From Chondrus crispus (Eukaryota > Rhodophyta > Florideophyceae > Gigartinales > Gigartinaceae): a stretch of 64,000 nucleotides of DNA. The notes beneath the pieces are model-generated. The model made no database searches. It was not told the origin of the DNA and saw nothing but the letters and a program-made list of their open reading frames with translations. The translations under genes and the position numbers were made by a program. Below are positions 31,262 through 41,894 of this stretch, in pieces. The DNA is taken from positions 488,434 through 552,433 of the forward strand of contig NW_005179120.1 in the NCBI RefSeq assembly GCF_000350225.1. Reading direction: 5' to 3'. Every line of letters starts with the position of its first letter. The first letter of the stretch is position 1.

Positions 31262-34200
31262 TTAATTTTCAATCATTCCCTTCTCGAACGCCCAGGAAAG
31301 ACCAATTCGAATCGGCATGGGAACTGAATCGGGAGATTCTGTTAAAGCTTCACAGAAGAGCTCGTGCATGGCTTGCGCACTCGTTTTTTTGAGGAGAGAG
31401 TTATATTTTCTCTCAGTATCGGTAGTAAAGAAATTCTTCGCAATTGATGGACGGTCCCAAATTGCCCAACATATCTTGACGATGATCAGTAGTTTGCATT
31501 TGCACTCCATGGCAAATCCTCCTGTATGAATTGAATAGTTCTTGCAACCATTCATGCCACATCCAAAACACAAGCCCCTAATCTTCGTATCCTTTAAACA
31601 ATGTTTAAGGCTGTGGGCTCTGGAATAACACCGCAGACAACGCGGGATAAGCCAAGGACACGATTTCGATTTCAAGTGTTTCGCTCTTACCCCGCTCACA
31701 GCGAAACATATGAGACATGTTTCTTTCGCCATATCGTGTAGCTCACGCAATGACTCTATGACATCCTCCCCGGAGGCCGTCTCAATCCAGGGGTGCGGCT
31801 CGAGATTTTCTGACGTAACTGGTAGCTTACGACGACCTTGGGCAGGGTACACCTTATACGTCCCAGCATTCTTGGTTCCTGCGCTCGCACTGCCCGAGTT
31901 GAAAGCAACCAAACCTTTGAAAGCTTCGTGATCTATGCGTCTCCGAATAGCCACGGCGTCTTTCAGCGGTGAGTTTGATGGCCGCTTTCGAGAAGAGCCC
32001 CCAGAATGAGATGCAACGATTCCTGGGGCCTGTCCTGCGCTCGCACTGCCCGAGTTGGTACCAGCAAAAGCCATGAAAGCTTCGTAATCTGTGCTTCTCT
32101 CAATAGTCACGGCGTCCGTCAGCGATGAGTTTGATGGCCGCTTTCGAGAAGGCCCCCAGAATGAGATGCGTCGATTGCTGGGTCCTCTCCAAGACATGGA
32201 GTTGCAAGATTGGTACGCCCAGCGCAATCGGTCTCGTGCCAAGGGCTGTCACTCTTCGGTGTGCCCTCGAAGATAGAATCAGTATCGAGGCCTTCAACTC
32301 CCACTCTGCACACGTCGCACCACACAGTTTTTGCATCAAACCGACAGACACCGGCTACTCCCCCGTCAATATAGGAGTACAGGCGATTCTTTCGGCATGT
32401 TGTATCTGAAAGAATCCACGTCGTCATTTCATTCCGACGTTGAACGCTGACCAGTTTCTCCGTCTCAGACGTGGTGCGGTCTTGATCGTGAGTAACGGAA
32501 CCTTCGCAGCGAATGTCATATGTCGTCGGACACGTCGCTCTCAACCCGTCCCGACCTGCTCTTCCGCACTCTTGCACAAACTCCACAAGACTTCGAGCTC
32601 CACCTATGTGAAGTGTGAGACGCACATTAGCCACATCCACCCCGGTTCCAAATGCCGACGTGCATACCATGATACGAATGCCGCCTCGATCGACGCCACT
32701 CGGTGACTCAAACCATTTCTGTTGCATTTGTTCCCGCTCATCGGCTGGCATCGCCCCGTGATACGTAAGGGTCTGCGTGACGACAGCTTTTGAACTGAAC
32801 GCTGCATCGCAACGCTTCTGCAACTCTTCCCTCACAATGGCTACTTCACGTCTTGTTGAAACGTAGACCATAACGCGATATATATCAGACTTGCTGAACT
32901 CCTCTGGATCTTTTTCCATTTCTTCCAGGACGCGCTTGACCAGCAACTCCAAAGATTGAAACATCAGACTTTTCGATGCTGCTACATAGCGACCTACTGA
33001 TTCGAAACTGCGGGGCTGTGCTTGGAACAAAAACACTTCAAACCCAAGGTTCTTTCGGAGTGTAGGCATAGAAAAGACTGTGGCGTCGTTTATGCCGTGC
33101 TTTTCCAACACACATGCCCGTTAGTGCCGGGGAACAGTGGCACTGAGAAGAATGCGCGGAATGTGCGATGGTACAACCGAAAGCCCGGTCCGAATTGACT
33201 GCAAAGACACCCGGAATGATTCCCACAGCACTGTAAGGTGAGCCTCGTCGATGACCACTCTGGAGAGAAGCTGCTTTGTGAGCAGTCGAGTTATGAGCTC
33301 TCGGAAGGCCGGCTTGTGAACTTGCTCACCGGAAAAGACGTAAAGATTTGCGAATGCGTCCGTCCCGGGGTCACCGAAATCTGAGGACGCAACAAGTCCA
33401 ACTTGGAAGCCGTAGTCAAATGTTGCATCACAACAGCTCTCAAAGGAACGATGATTATGGTCGATTTCTTCTTGGCCTTCTCCATAACAACCGGTAGCAA
33501 CAAACAAATAGTTTTGCCAGCCCCTGTTGGCATAAGGACTAGAGCGTTGCAATTCTGCCGCAAAACAAATGCGGTCACAGAGAACTGTGTCTGGGACTTG
33601 AACTCGGCACTCCTCGACCCAGTTGCCACTTTTAGTTGTGCTGTAAGAGGCTGCACCAAATTGTCATACTGATCCAATCTTCCCACGAGCATATTAGCGG
33701 CTGCGGACCTATGTCCAACCGGGCTCTGCAAGAAGGCTTGGCTGAAGAGTGAGGGTGGGGTGGATGATGGAGCCGGAAGAGCAGCGGAGCATACGACTGT
33801 GTTTTCAACTTTTCCTGTCGCAGACATTATCCCAGACATAGATGGGTTGATTTTCTCCTTCTCCACAACTTTCTCTTCAAGTGAAAGTTCTTCGTTTGTA
33901 CCAAAGAGGGCCTTCGCAACCTCGTCTCGAATAGTGGATTGAAGACCCATTAGTGAGTGCCACTCGAAAGAAAACTGTTTGGCCTTTGCGAGGTCCGAAA
34001 CTGAACAAGACGGCAGGAGGCCGCTTGTACGGGCATACTGCTTTTCCGCCATATTTCTTGTATGGGAAGCTTGTTCGTGACCAGCGGAGATGAAGTCGTC
34101 CATTACATCGCGTGCAAAGGTTTGGAGCTTATTCTTACAGACGACTGGAACCATCCCACTGGAAAATTGGCGATAGTCGGCAAGTCCGATTGGCACCCCC

Positions 34201-36664
34201 ACAGAGCGAAGAGCTTTAGACACTGTGTCTCTGATTTGCTGAGCAGACAACTGACTTCCTTTCTTTGCAAACATGAAAACCCATTGCTTGTTCATGGCCT
34301 CTTTGCCAGCAAGGGATTCAATCATTGCACATTCCAAGGGGCGAATGAAGACGTAGTACTGCAGAAGGCGAAGGGCGGTTTCCTTATCAGGGAAACGATA
34401 AACAGCCCTGCCAAACCCGCATAACGAACGTGCCTTGGTGTAGGTTGGGTTGATCACGACCTCTCCGTCTTGGGAGATGAACATTTTTCGAATCGAGTGG
34501 ACATCGTTATGCAAGCGAAGGGCTCTTATCTCGGTTGCCCGAGCTGGGGACCCGGAAGAGAAGTGCATGGAAATAAGCAAGCAATCTTGAAGCTTCTCAG
34601 AAAACTTGAGAAATTTCTCCACTCGTGACTTGCGCATGGGTATCCCAGCAACTCTGACGACGCCGGGAGAAGCTACAACATTAGATGGATCATTTGGTAA
34701 AATGCATGGTGTCTCGTGTAAGTTCTGAGGATCCGGTTTTTGGAGAACGTCTGATACGAACTCGGTGTTCGCTTGCACCCAATCGCACTGACGTTCTCCA
34801 TTGTTCATGAAAGAAAACCCCGAAGAACGGTTGGAGGGCTGATCTCGCGGAGAAGAAATGGCGGAGTTGAATGTTGCTGGGAGTGAGGCACCAAGAAGCA
34901 GTTCCTCGTAGAAGATCTTATCGAAGGATTTATGTTGTGTTGAAACAATCTTTCCCAACGTCGCCATCGATAAGTGGTTGTAGTTGACGACCCCGCAATG
35001 TTGATGAACAGCACAATGGTCGAAATTGGGTCGTGATTCCTCCCTCTTTAGAATCCCCATAGCCATATTCAGAGTGTTTCGAATGAAAGCTGCGGCGGAG
35101 TTCTCTTCCGAAGAAACGGAGGCAAAAAGTCTCTCCGTTTCCGCCTCACGGAGACTCTTTTGGTCCTCTTGAAAAAACTTGTCACGGATGTACCAGACAT
35201 CATGCACAGCGACGGCCCCGACGGAATATTGGAGAGCGGCCATAATAGGACTGGCATCATCAGCATCTGCGTGGCGATAAGGGAGCCTTTCCACGGAATG
35301 ATATGCAGGGGATTCCCGTATTATGCAAGCACAAACCATGAAGTTTCTCACCACAAGCATACTCAAAGAGTCTGTCAGCTCAATGGTTGCAAGAAGAAGA
35401 CATCTCAGCGCATGATGGAGTCGTTCTGTAAATGCTTCAGATGGTGCTGTCGAATAACTGCCAACTTCCTTTCCTTGTTTCCAGTTGTCGAACAAGACTA
35501 GAACAGGAGCAAGGTCGATGCTCGAACCCAACGGCATAAACGCGCTCTTGTGCGCAAATATGAGTAGTTGAGCGACATGAACAGCATACCTATTCTCGGT
35601 CTGGGCGGTTGTTCGTTGAAACTGGCGGTTCCCGTCGCGCAAGTTCACAGATCGAAGCACCCGAGAACTTGTGTTTGGTAGCATGTCCCCCAGCTTCGAA
35701 AAGTAAGACAATACCACATTCACGACCTCCTGGCGTTTCAGGACAGTATCATCTTGAAGCTGTAGTGAGGGTTCCATAATACCAAGAGCATCATTCGGGG
35801 ATAGGCGTAGTAAGTGCAGGGCGTCGTCAAAGTGCGTCACGCTGGTAAACGAATTTTTGAGAGCAATTTCGACACCACTCTGCCCATCTCCCCTTGAGCA
35901 AGTCTCTTGGCCTTCCCTGCTTAGGGTCTGGAACAATGACTTGACAGAGGCAGCCGTGACACGTTCAGTATGGCCCGACGAAACCACTGGTTCTACAATA
36001 ACCTTTTCTTCTGGGGCCTTTACACGCTCTGGTTTTGGGTTATCACCACCACTGACTGAAAGTCCAGGCACCACACTGGCCTTCGCTTCCTCCTTCGTCT
36101 CAAAAGGCTGAGTGGGAGTTAGGGGGATGATGCCGGTCAGCACAAATTCCCCTACAGGTAGAGAGTTATTGACCGGGAAGAACTTGGTTTTGTTTCCACC
36201 GAAAGGCGTCTGGACCTTCACCATGTGGCGATTTGAAAGCCGAGTCACCTCCATACGCGCATTCTCTTGGGAATAGCCATGCACTTTCTCAAGATGAGAA
36301 GGAAGGGTGCGCAGCGTGCTGTGGTGTATGAAGCATGCTGAGCACTGAACGCATCCCTTACTGGTAACTCCGCCAGAGGGTTTAAGAGAAGCACCTCGTG
36401 ACTGTTCTCTGGACTGAGACGCGGGGCGGACGCATAGAGTTCTGAAAGGTCTTTCGCATCCGATGTTTCTGCAAATTCCTTCGCACCAGAGGCTGCCCTC
36501 TCCACTCCCTTCTCGGAATGTGTACAGCGGATCTTGTGAACTTTATGCAGGTGAGTACTCAGAGCACGCGAAGTAGGACACCCAATATTGCAGTTTTCGC
36601 ACATCAACATAAGAGATGTGGTGTGAAACCCAATGGATACCTCAAGCGCATCAGATTCCGTCAT
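31262..36664 (-). pseudogene. C2H2 / tyrosine-recombinase-like / RecQ helicase, copy C (best preserved)
   Basis: An ATG at 36664 starts the frame. Order: zinc finger 1 (CENC...HLHKVH), a one-base frameshift near 36370, zinc finger 2 (CSAC...HLEKVH), a middle domain of about 450 residues, then the recombinase-like domain with SGSPARATEI (plus ~34560), LADYRQF (~34180) and GHEQASH...YAR (~34075-34030), helicase Walker A MPTGAGKT (~33530), a frameshift near 33395, IDEAH (~33250), LSATV (~33145), an in-frame TAA at 33121-33123, then CTSAFGTGVD and QECGRAGRDG (~32560), a zinc motif (CRFD...CDVC), a linker carrying a 52-codon direct repeat, and a terminal Cys cluster (CLIC...CLRC...C) ending LSWAFEKG. 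It is likely an ATP-dependent 3'-5' DNA helicase joined to a DNA strand-transfer domain. The intact 997-codon core and consensus motifs make it the reference copy; three lesions suggest it is dead. Confidence 0.88.
31879..32190 (-). repeat. in-frame 156-bp direct duplication in copy C linker
   Basis: Two adjacent 156-bp (52-codon) blocks encode similar Ser/Arg-rich peptides with KRPSNS and SGSASAG. The period preserves frame. The linker is poorly conserved between copies, so length variation is probably tolerated. Confidence 0.7.
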
Positions 36665-37140
36665 CGCAGGCTTCGGGTAGAGAGACGACGGCGATTGGAG
36701 AAAAGAGATTGAAAGCCGGGGTAAACAAGAATGATCAGAAAGAGTGGCGGAGGGTGACGTTTACGTGGCGTGGGTATCGCAAAAGAAATAGGTCCTCCTA
36801 TCCATGTACCTAAACTTGCAGAAATGCTGCCGTTAGAGCATCGGCACCGGTAGGTGATCAAATGACCAATCAAGAACACTTGGCACTTTTTCTCTAGAAC
36901 TCAATTGGCTGGTGGGAATTTGGTGATTTGGTTGGTTGGTTTTTTGGTAATTTGATATCTCAAAATTTTTGATTGTCCAGGGTATCCAATTACAAAGAAA
37001 CGGAACCTAATTCTTGATATTTGGTTCCAATATTTGGCTCGGAACCAAAAAATTGATGATTTGGTCGGACCGGTGGGGATGTCAATCCACATCAAATCAT
37101 CAAATTTTGGTTATTTGGTTATTTGATTCTACCGGTGGTG
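36665..37140. other. upstream region of copy C; TTTGG-rich tract
   Basis: Between the copy C start codon and the repeat motifs lies a tract with many atttggtt / ggttattt words (36900-37130). It may contain the copy C promoter, but no TATA or initiator could be singled out. It recurs at +6288 and +12576. Confidence 0.4.
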
Positions 37141-37157
37141 CTTTTAGCATCTGTAAT

Positions 37158-37601
37158 GTAAAGCAGCGACACGGCCACTGGGAAGTCAAGGATGATTACC
37201 TGCGTGGTGCGGACTGTCCGTGGGATAAGCAATGACGCAGCCGTTACCTAGATAGTATATTTGTGTAAATATTATAAATTATAAACGAACAATACGAATA
37301 TCTGGGTTTCTGACACGTGTTACACCTGCGATGGGGGAAAAGGGGCTGTCGTGTGACAAGATTTCCAACTGCTGTATGGGTGGCCAGCCATACTAAAACT
37401 GGACAAATGTTTTGGTAATTTTTTCGAGGTTGATTCCAGTATGGGTGGCCACCCATACAGCATTTGCAAATCTTGTCGGGCGACGAAACAATTTTTGGGC
37501 AAAACATTTTTGGGTTAACTTTTCTATGCGTGGTGTAAAGCAATGACACGGCCAGTTAGAGTCTAAGATTACCCTGTTTAGTGTAAAGCAGTGACAAAGC
37601 C
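37158..37601. repeat. three GTAAAGCANYGACACGGCC repeats
   Basis: Copies at 37158-37176, 37534-37552 and 37582-37601, each followed within 30 bp by a gattacc- or aatacc-like tail. The same motif is at 31081. They lie downstream of the methyltransferase-SET ORF and surround the MITE, like terminal or regulatory iterons of an older element. Confidence 0.55.
37347..37485. mobile_element. TGTCG MITE, copy 3 (unit 1)
   Basis: Same arms as the copies at 30.1 and 30.9 kb (tgtcgtgtgacaagatttc ... aaatcttgtcgggcgac). The left terminus has drifted so that the terminal palindrome is imperfect. It is repeated at 43635-43773 and 49923-50061 by the tandem amplification. Confidence 0.8.
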
Positions 37602-37979
37602 GATTAACAGTTGGCAAATACCTTCCTTGGTCCCGACTGTTGGTTAAAAGAGAGGAAAGCGACCACTTAAAAAAGGGTTCATAAGACGGGATCGCGGCCG
37701 CTTGAACGTCCTTGTACGAACGGTTACGTAGAATGTGATTGGGAATAGGGAAAAGCAACTACTTACAAGGGGGTTAAGAAGAAGGGGAGGCGGCCGCTTG
37801 GACAGGCCTTGAACCATCTACTAGGCAAGGGATGGATTGGAGGAGGTCAAAGAGAGCATAGAGTCACAGAGAGCACCACCTTACCGGTAGCTAAAACTGC
37901 ATAAATGATCAAAATGTATGAAATGCAGTGTAGTGTTACTAGTTTGTTTATCTGTAAGGTTTTGTGTGCCTTTCTCAAT

Positions 37980-39335
37980 CTACGCGAAAACGTTTCTCTT
38001 GTTGTAACTCATGAAAAGTTCTTCCCCAGGGGAAATAACCTGAGTTGCCTGCACGACCATGACGTCAGGAGGTAACAGCTTGGAGGGGTGGTTGATCCCC
38101 TTGGCGTTGCTTCTGAGGGCACAATTTTGTTGGCGCGGCCGCGGCAGGTCGTTCTTTTTCCAAGCCTCGCATTCCTTGTCACCGTCCACATATCTGCAAT
38201 CGTTAATGAGACCACCAATGCAAAATGGAGCAGGCACGATGCAAATTGATGCCCTCCCATTCAGCGATTCCGCCACCGCAGAAAGTGCAGTCCCAGTAGT
38301 GTTGACTTGGACACCATATTCCATGAACCGCTGTACAGTTACCCCCAAAATTCCATCTGCATACGTCTTTGCGACAGCTTTTCTGTTCTCAAGGTTATGA
38401 AAAACAAGCGTACCGTAGTATAAACAAATGACATCCTCTGGGTGAATCGTCCGGACAGCAAACACTCCTCTCCCAGCCTTGGGGTGACAGATTGTTGAGT
38501 CGGATACCATCACCCCGCTAACGGCGGACTCCACTGCTAGCAACGTCTCGCAATCCGCTTGCTCCAACATCCCGCGATACAAACTGGCCCACATATGAAC
38601 TGGGGTGTATAAACACCTTACGGCGAAATGGTGGTCCTTGTTGGCTAACCCCAAGTGACCAAGAATGTGTACGGGTAGCTGTTGATACTGGGGCATTCCT
38701 TGCAGGGCTTTCCAATCCGGATCGTCCGAGATGGCAGCGCGAAAAGTCCTCTTAATACCTTTGGCATGGATTAATCCTTGTGGTGAGACTGACCAGTCAG
38801 AAGTATTGTTGACTGCGTAGAAAGCTACCTTTCGAATGGTATGTGCTCTGGCAAGCTCGAAGCACTTCAAATCCTGCTCACAGCCAACGAAAGAACGACT
38901 CCACGGAAGCTTTAGGCATGCATGAGCAGTTGAAAATGTACCTGCAAAGAAATCCGCGACGAGGTCCCCTGGTTTTGAGAACCGACTGATAAGCTCCTTC
39001 AAGAGAGCGATCGGTTTCTGCTCAGCCCGAAGTGCAACTGTACCCTTCCCAGAAGCCGGTGGAACGCGCACCTGTTCACGTGGTAACAGGCCCTTGACAT
39101 TGTTGATGACGTTCTGGTAGCCCTTGAATGAAGATGCCACATATTTAAAGCTTCGGTAATTCACCATGTCAACTTCATTGGCGTATGGCAAGCCATTTGG
39201 CAAGCCATTCTTCTTCGCGCGTAACATGAATTCCACGCAGCAGTGAAGAGAGCATGATGACCGACCAGCGTGCCCATTTGAGACTGAAGGGTGCCTGGTT
39301 GTGGTTCCATCCAGAGACAAGCAAGTAAGGCACAC
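37980..39335 (-). CDS. DNA methyltransferase-SET domain fusion (5'-truncated), unit 1
   Basis: The frame is open from within the copia LTR to a TAG at 37980. The first ATG is at 39227; the 39335 start is a GTG inside the LTR, so the natural 5' end is lost. Residues of about 95-165 match the C-terminal, SAM-binding half of permuted N6-adenine/N4-cytosine DNA methyltransferases: EQKPIALLKELI, then PGDLVADFFAGTFST (the DPFxGSGT-like motif I) and FVGCEQD. The DPPY motif IV that should precede it is absent. After a helical linker, residues of about 290-451 form a SET domain: GRGVFAV, LYYGTLV, GGLINDCRY, QNCAL and a closing SPGEELFMSYN. SET domains methylate protein lysines using SAM. The fusion would couple DNA and histone modification if intact. 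No stop or frameshift occurs in any of three copies. Confidence 0.75.
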   Translation of the reverse strand: MCLTCLSLDGTTTRHPSVSNGHAGRSSCSLHCCVEFMLRAKKNGLPNGLPYANEVDMVNYRSFKYVASSFKGYQNVINNVKGLLPREQVRVPPASGKGTVALRAEQKPIALLKELISRFSKPGDLVADFFAGTFSTAHACLKLPWSRSFVGCEQDLKCFELARAHTIRKVAFYAVNNTSDWSVSPQGLIHAKGIKRTFRAAISDDPDWKALQGMPQYQQLPVHILGHLGLANKDHHFAVRCLYTPVHMWASLYRGMLEQADCETLLAVESAVSGVMVSDSTICHPKAGRGVFAVRTIHPEDVICLYYGTLVFHNLENRKAVAKTYADGILGVTVQRFMEYGVQVNTTGTALSAVAESLNGRASICIVPAPFCIGGLINDCRYVDGDKECEAWKKNDLPRPRQQNCALRSNAKGINHPSKLLPPDVMVVQATQVISPGEELFMSYNKRNVFA

Positions 39336-39431
39336 GTAGAATAAGGCACAGCATTACAGCACCTAACTCACTTGAACAATAAAGTCACCGCCGTCCCCCG
39401 CTCCCCAGAGGATCGGGGGTATCGGTGTTCG
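39300..39431 (+). mobile_element. copia 5' LTR, left part (unit 1)
   Basis: From tgtggttccatccagag the sequence matches the copia 3' LTR at about 58842-58908 (gcaagtaaggcacacgtag...cagcattacagcacct). It is cut by the piggyBac insertion at 39432 and resumes at 41895 for a few bases (gaaccaca) before the primer-binding site. Total LTR length would be only about 140 bp. Copies at 45588-45719 and 51876-52007. Confidence 0.65.
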
Positions 39432-41894
39432 TAGTGTCTATTGTACCGGCCAAGAGCCTCAATTGAGGGACCAATTATCCTCAATTGAGGTCCTCACGAT
39501 TGCTCCAGAAGGGAGTTGTCTAGATTGTGTTTTTCACCTAAATGAACGGAAAAGCAGTCCCTGCCCTTCGCTGCACGACACAGCCAAACAATATTATCAC
39601 TCACACTGCAAGCAGAACACAGGTGTGTGGTCTTGTGGATCTTACACACCCTACAGGTTTTTTGCAAAGCATATGCCGTAACTTTTCCATCCCTCTTACG
39701 TCGCTTTTGCTTCGTCGGAGTCAAGTGGATTCCGATTCCACTTGTCAGTCGTCCTGCAGGGGCCTCATTCTGTGATTTCGATGCTCCTGTCGTGCCTCTT
39801 CCTCTCAAGTATGGTCGTTCGTAAAAGTTGTCAATTAACTCTGTCGCCAATGCCTCGTAAAACGACCGTTGATTCATGTGCTTCCTTGACCCATGAGCCC
39901 CTTTCCAGAGCAACCAACTGTCTACTACACAAATTGAGAGCAACGATGTGTTCACACGGAAATGCCAGCTTTGAGTCCCAATTTTCTTTTCCATATCCAA
40001 AACTTCTTGACGGCAGCGATTATGTCTATCCACCTGGGCGCAACAACTGTAGTATATTTCGCAGACTGTTGGCTGCCGTATATGCACCTCTACGTTTTCT
40101 GGACCGCCCTCCAATTGCCTCCAGCGCTTGCGGAGGTAGGCGTCACCTTGCTCTGCACACGACGCTGTTGAAATAAAATACCTTCTATTCCTATCCAACC
40201 ACATGAGCGCCATCATCATATTGTTTCCGTTTAGCCCCTTCCTTACCAGACTGATATGCTGTCCCCTCTCCGAAAGCTCTTGTTTCGAAAGGTAATCCAT
40301 TGGATACAGCTTTGTCGCTGTCTTTACGACACCGATAAACTTGAGGTTCAACTTCAGCAGCATCTCAGCAGCATAAACGCTTGCAAAATAAGAGTCTGCA
40401 CACATGATTCTATGCGAACCGGACCACGGTGAAACGAGACGTTTCAAGACTGCAGCTCCATGTAACATGCTTCCCTCATTCTCTTTTTTCGCTTCATCTT
40501 CTGCCGTTGTCACTAACTCTAAACGCATCATAATACCGCTTCTCCCGCATGAGGCATCTTGTATTTCACACCCATGCTCGGGTTTGCGGTTAAATTGCCA
40601 CATACTGTGGAAGTCCCACGTCTATCCAGTGACCTCCTAGTCCATACCACCTCGAGATGGACTCATCGACACAAATAAGATCAGAAGGCGTCACACGCTC
40701 CAATCTGTGCATGTTGATAGCCTGCACAAAGTCGTCCACAAGTTTCCATCGAAATGATGCTGTCGAAAGATTGCCCTGGTGCGATGGCTGACGACTGAAG
40801 CGAACATTGCTTAATATATCAAAGAATCTATTTCGTGACATCCCCGTGCGACCAAAAGAAGGTGCAGGTATATACTTAGATGAAGGTAAAGAGCTCCACA
40901 AATCTTGCTTACTGCCGAACTCGAAACGTGTCATGAGGATAAGGACCCCAAAAAACCGAAGCACTTCCGACGGTGAGATGCCTGTTTTACCTTTAGCCAG
41001 GAGGTTCTCGTTGGTTAGTTCGGTCACAAGCGAGAGGTGCTCAAATGGATACATGCTCATGAAGCAGTCGAATGGTGTAAGGCCTTGGATTCCAGCGCCT
41101 TCAGATATATTTGTTCCATTCCACGCTCGAACTGTCCAAAACTGACGAGCTGAGTACCCACCAATGGGGGCTGTGACATGCTCTTTGTACCATGGAATAT
41201 CATGTGCAATGGCGTCTGGTTCGGTACTTTTGGATGGTGTCGATGTTCCGCTGCTGTCTTCAGATGCTTGTTCCCAGGATTGCTGATTGACCCATGCTTT
41301 TGCCTTGCTTACAGTTGAGGCTGTGGCGGGAGTGACGGGAGTTTGGGGTGGACTCGCTGGAATCAAAGGTTCGGCGCTCGGACGAACAACCCTTTCGGCA
41401 CTACCGTGCTTGATGTTCACAAGCTTAACCGCCTTTACAGCTGTTGTAATGGTTGGTTGGACTGTGACAGTCCATTCCATCTTCAAAGAGGTCTGCCTAC
41501 GGCCTTTGATTGTGTCCACGAGGACTTCTTGGACGGTTCCACTGAGAAGTTTGCCTTTTGCCTTGCTTCCGTACAGGCGAGCGCACTCGGATGCATTGGT
41601 GACGCAGGTTGCTTTAGTGTGCACCTGCGCACCAATGCGACGGCGTGGGTCTTTTGCGGCGGTCATTTTGGGAAAGTTTCGCAATGTCGAGCCTGATTCC
41701 AAGACGTACTGCTGCGTACCACTTCGAAAATTGGCGCTGTGGGAAGGGTCCCACGCTTATTAAGGGGGCATTGATGCTGTTTTTTGGCGCGAAAAGCGTG
41801 CATAGGTACCGTATCGGTCCTTTTCTGGCGCTTGTGAATAGCGTTCAATTGAGGCTATGTACCTCAATTGAGGCTGTCGGTATAATAGACACTA
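39432..41894 (-). mobile_element. piggyBac-type transposon (unit 1), 2.46 kb
   Basis: The left terminus tagtgtctattgtaccg is matched by the inverse of the right terminus (tagtgtctattataccg). Both ends then carry cctcaattgagg palindromes: two on the left at about 39460-39490, two on the right at about 41848-41876. The element sits inside the copia LTR. The canonical TTAA target duplication is not visible; TA flanks the likely gtgtct ends. Confidence 0.75.
39494..41666 (-). pseudogene. piggyBac-type transposase, one-base frameshift (unit 1)
   Basis: The ATG at 41666 (MTAAKDPRRR) is preferred over the track-style TTG upstream. The N-terminal ~60 residues with ARLYGSKAKGKLL form a small beta-barrel-like module seen ahead of some piggyBac proteins. 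A Pro/Thr linker follows, then the piggyBac core: GLTPFDCFMSMYPFEHL, SPSEVLRFFGVLI, ICVDESISRW (first catalytic Asp), MCADSYFASV (second) and AQVDRHNR (third-Asp region). The C-terminus has the zinc cluster CRVCK...LCSAC...C...H. Length is about 720 residues, usual for the family. A single extra T at the VAI/NRKPEHG junction creates TAA at plus 40590-40592 and shifts frame. The same lesion is in all three copies. Confidence 0.8.

Noticed and set aside
31262..36664. Spliced multi-exon gene instead of a pseudogene
   Set aside because: The frame changes in copy C correspond to single-base shifts with continuous homology to other copies, and one break is a plain in-frame TAA, so introns are not needed.
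41287..41763. Plus-strand ORFs over the piggyBac region (also 47575-48051 and 53863-54339)
   Set aside because: They are antisense to the transposase, which has recognisable motifs; these have none.
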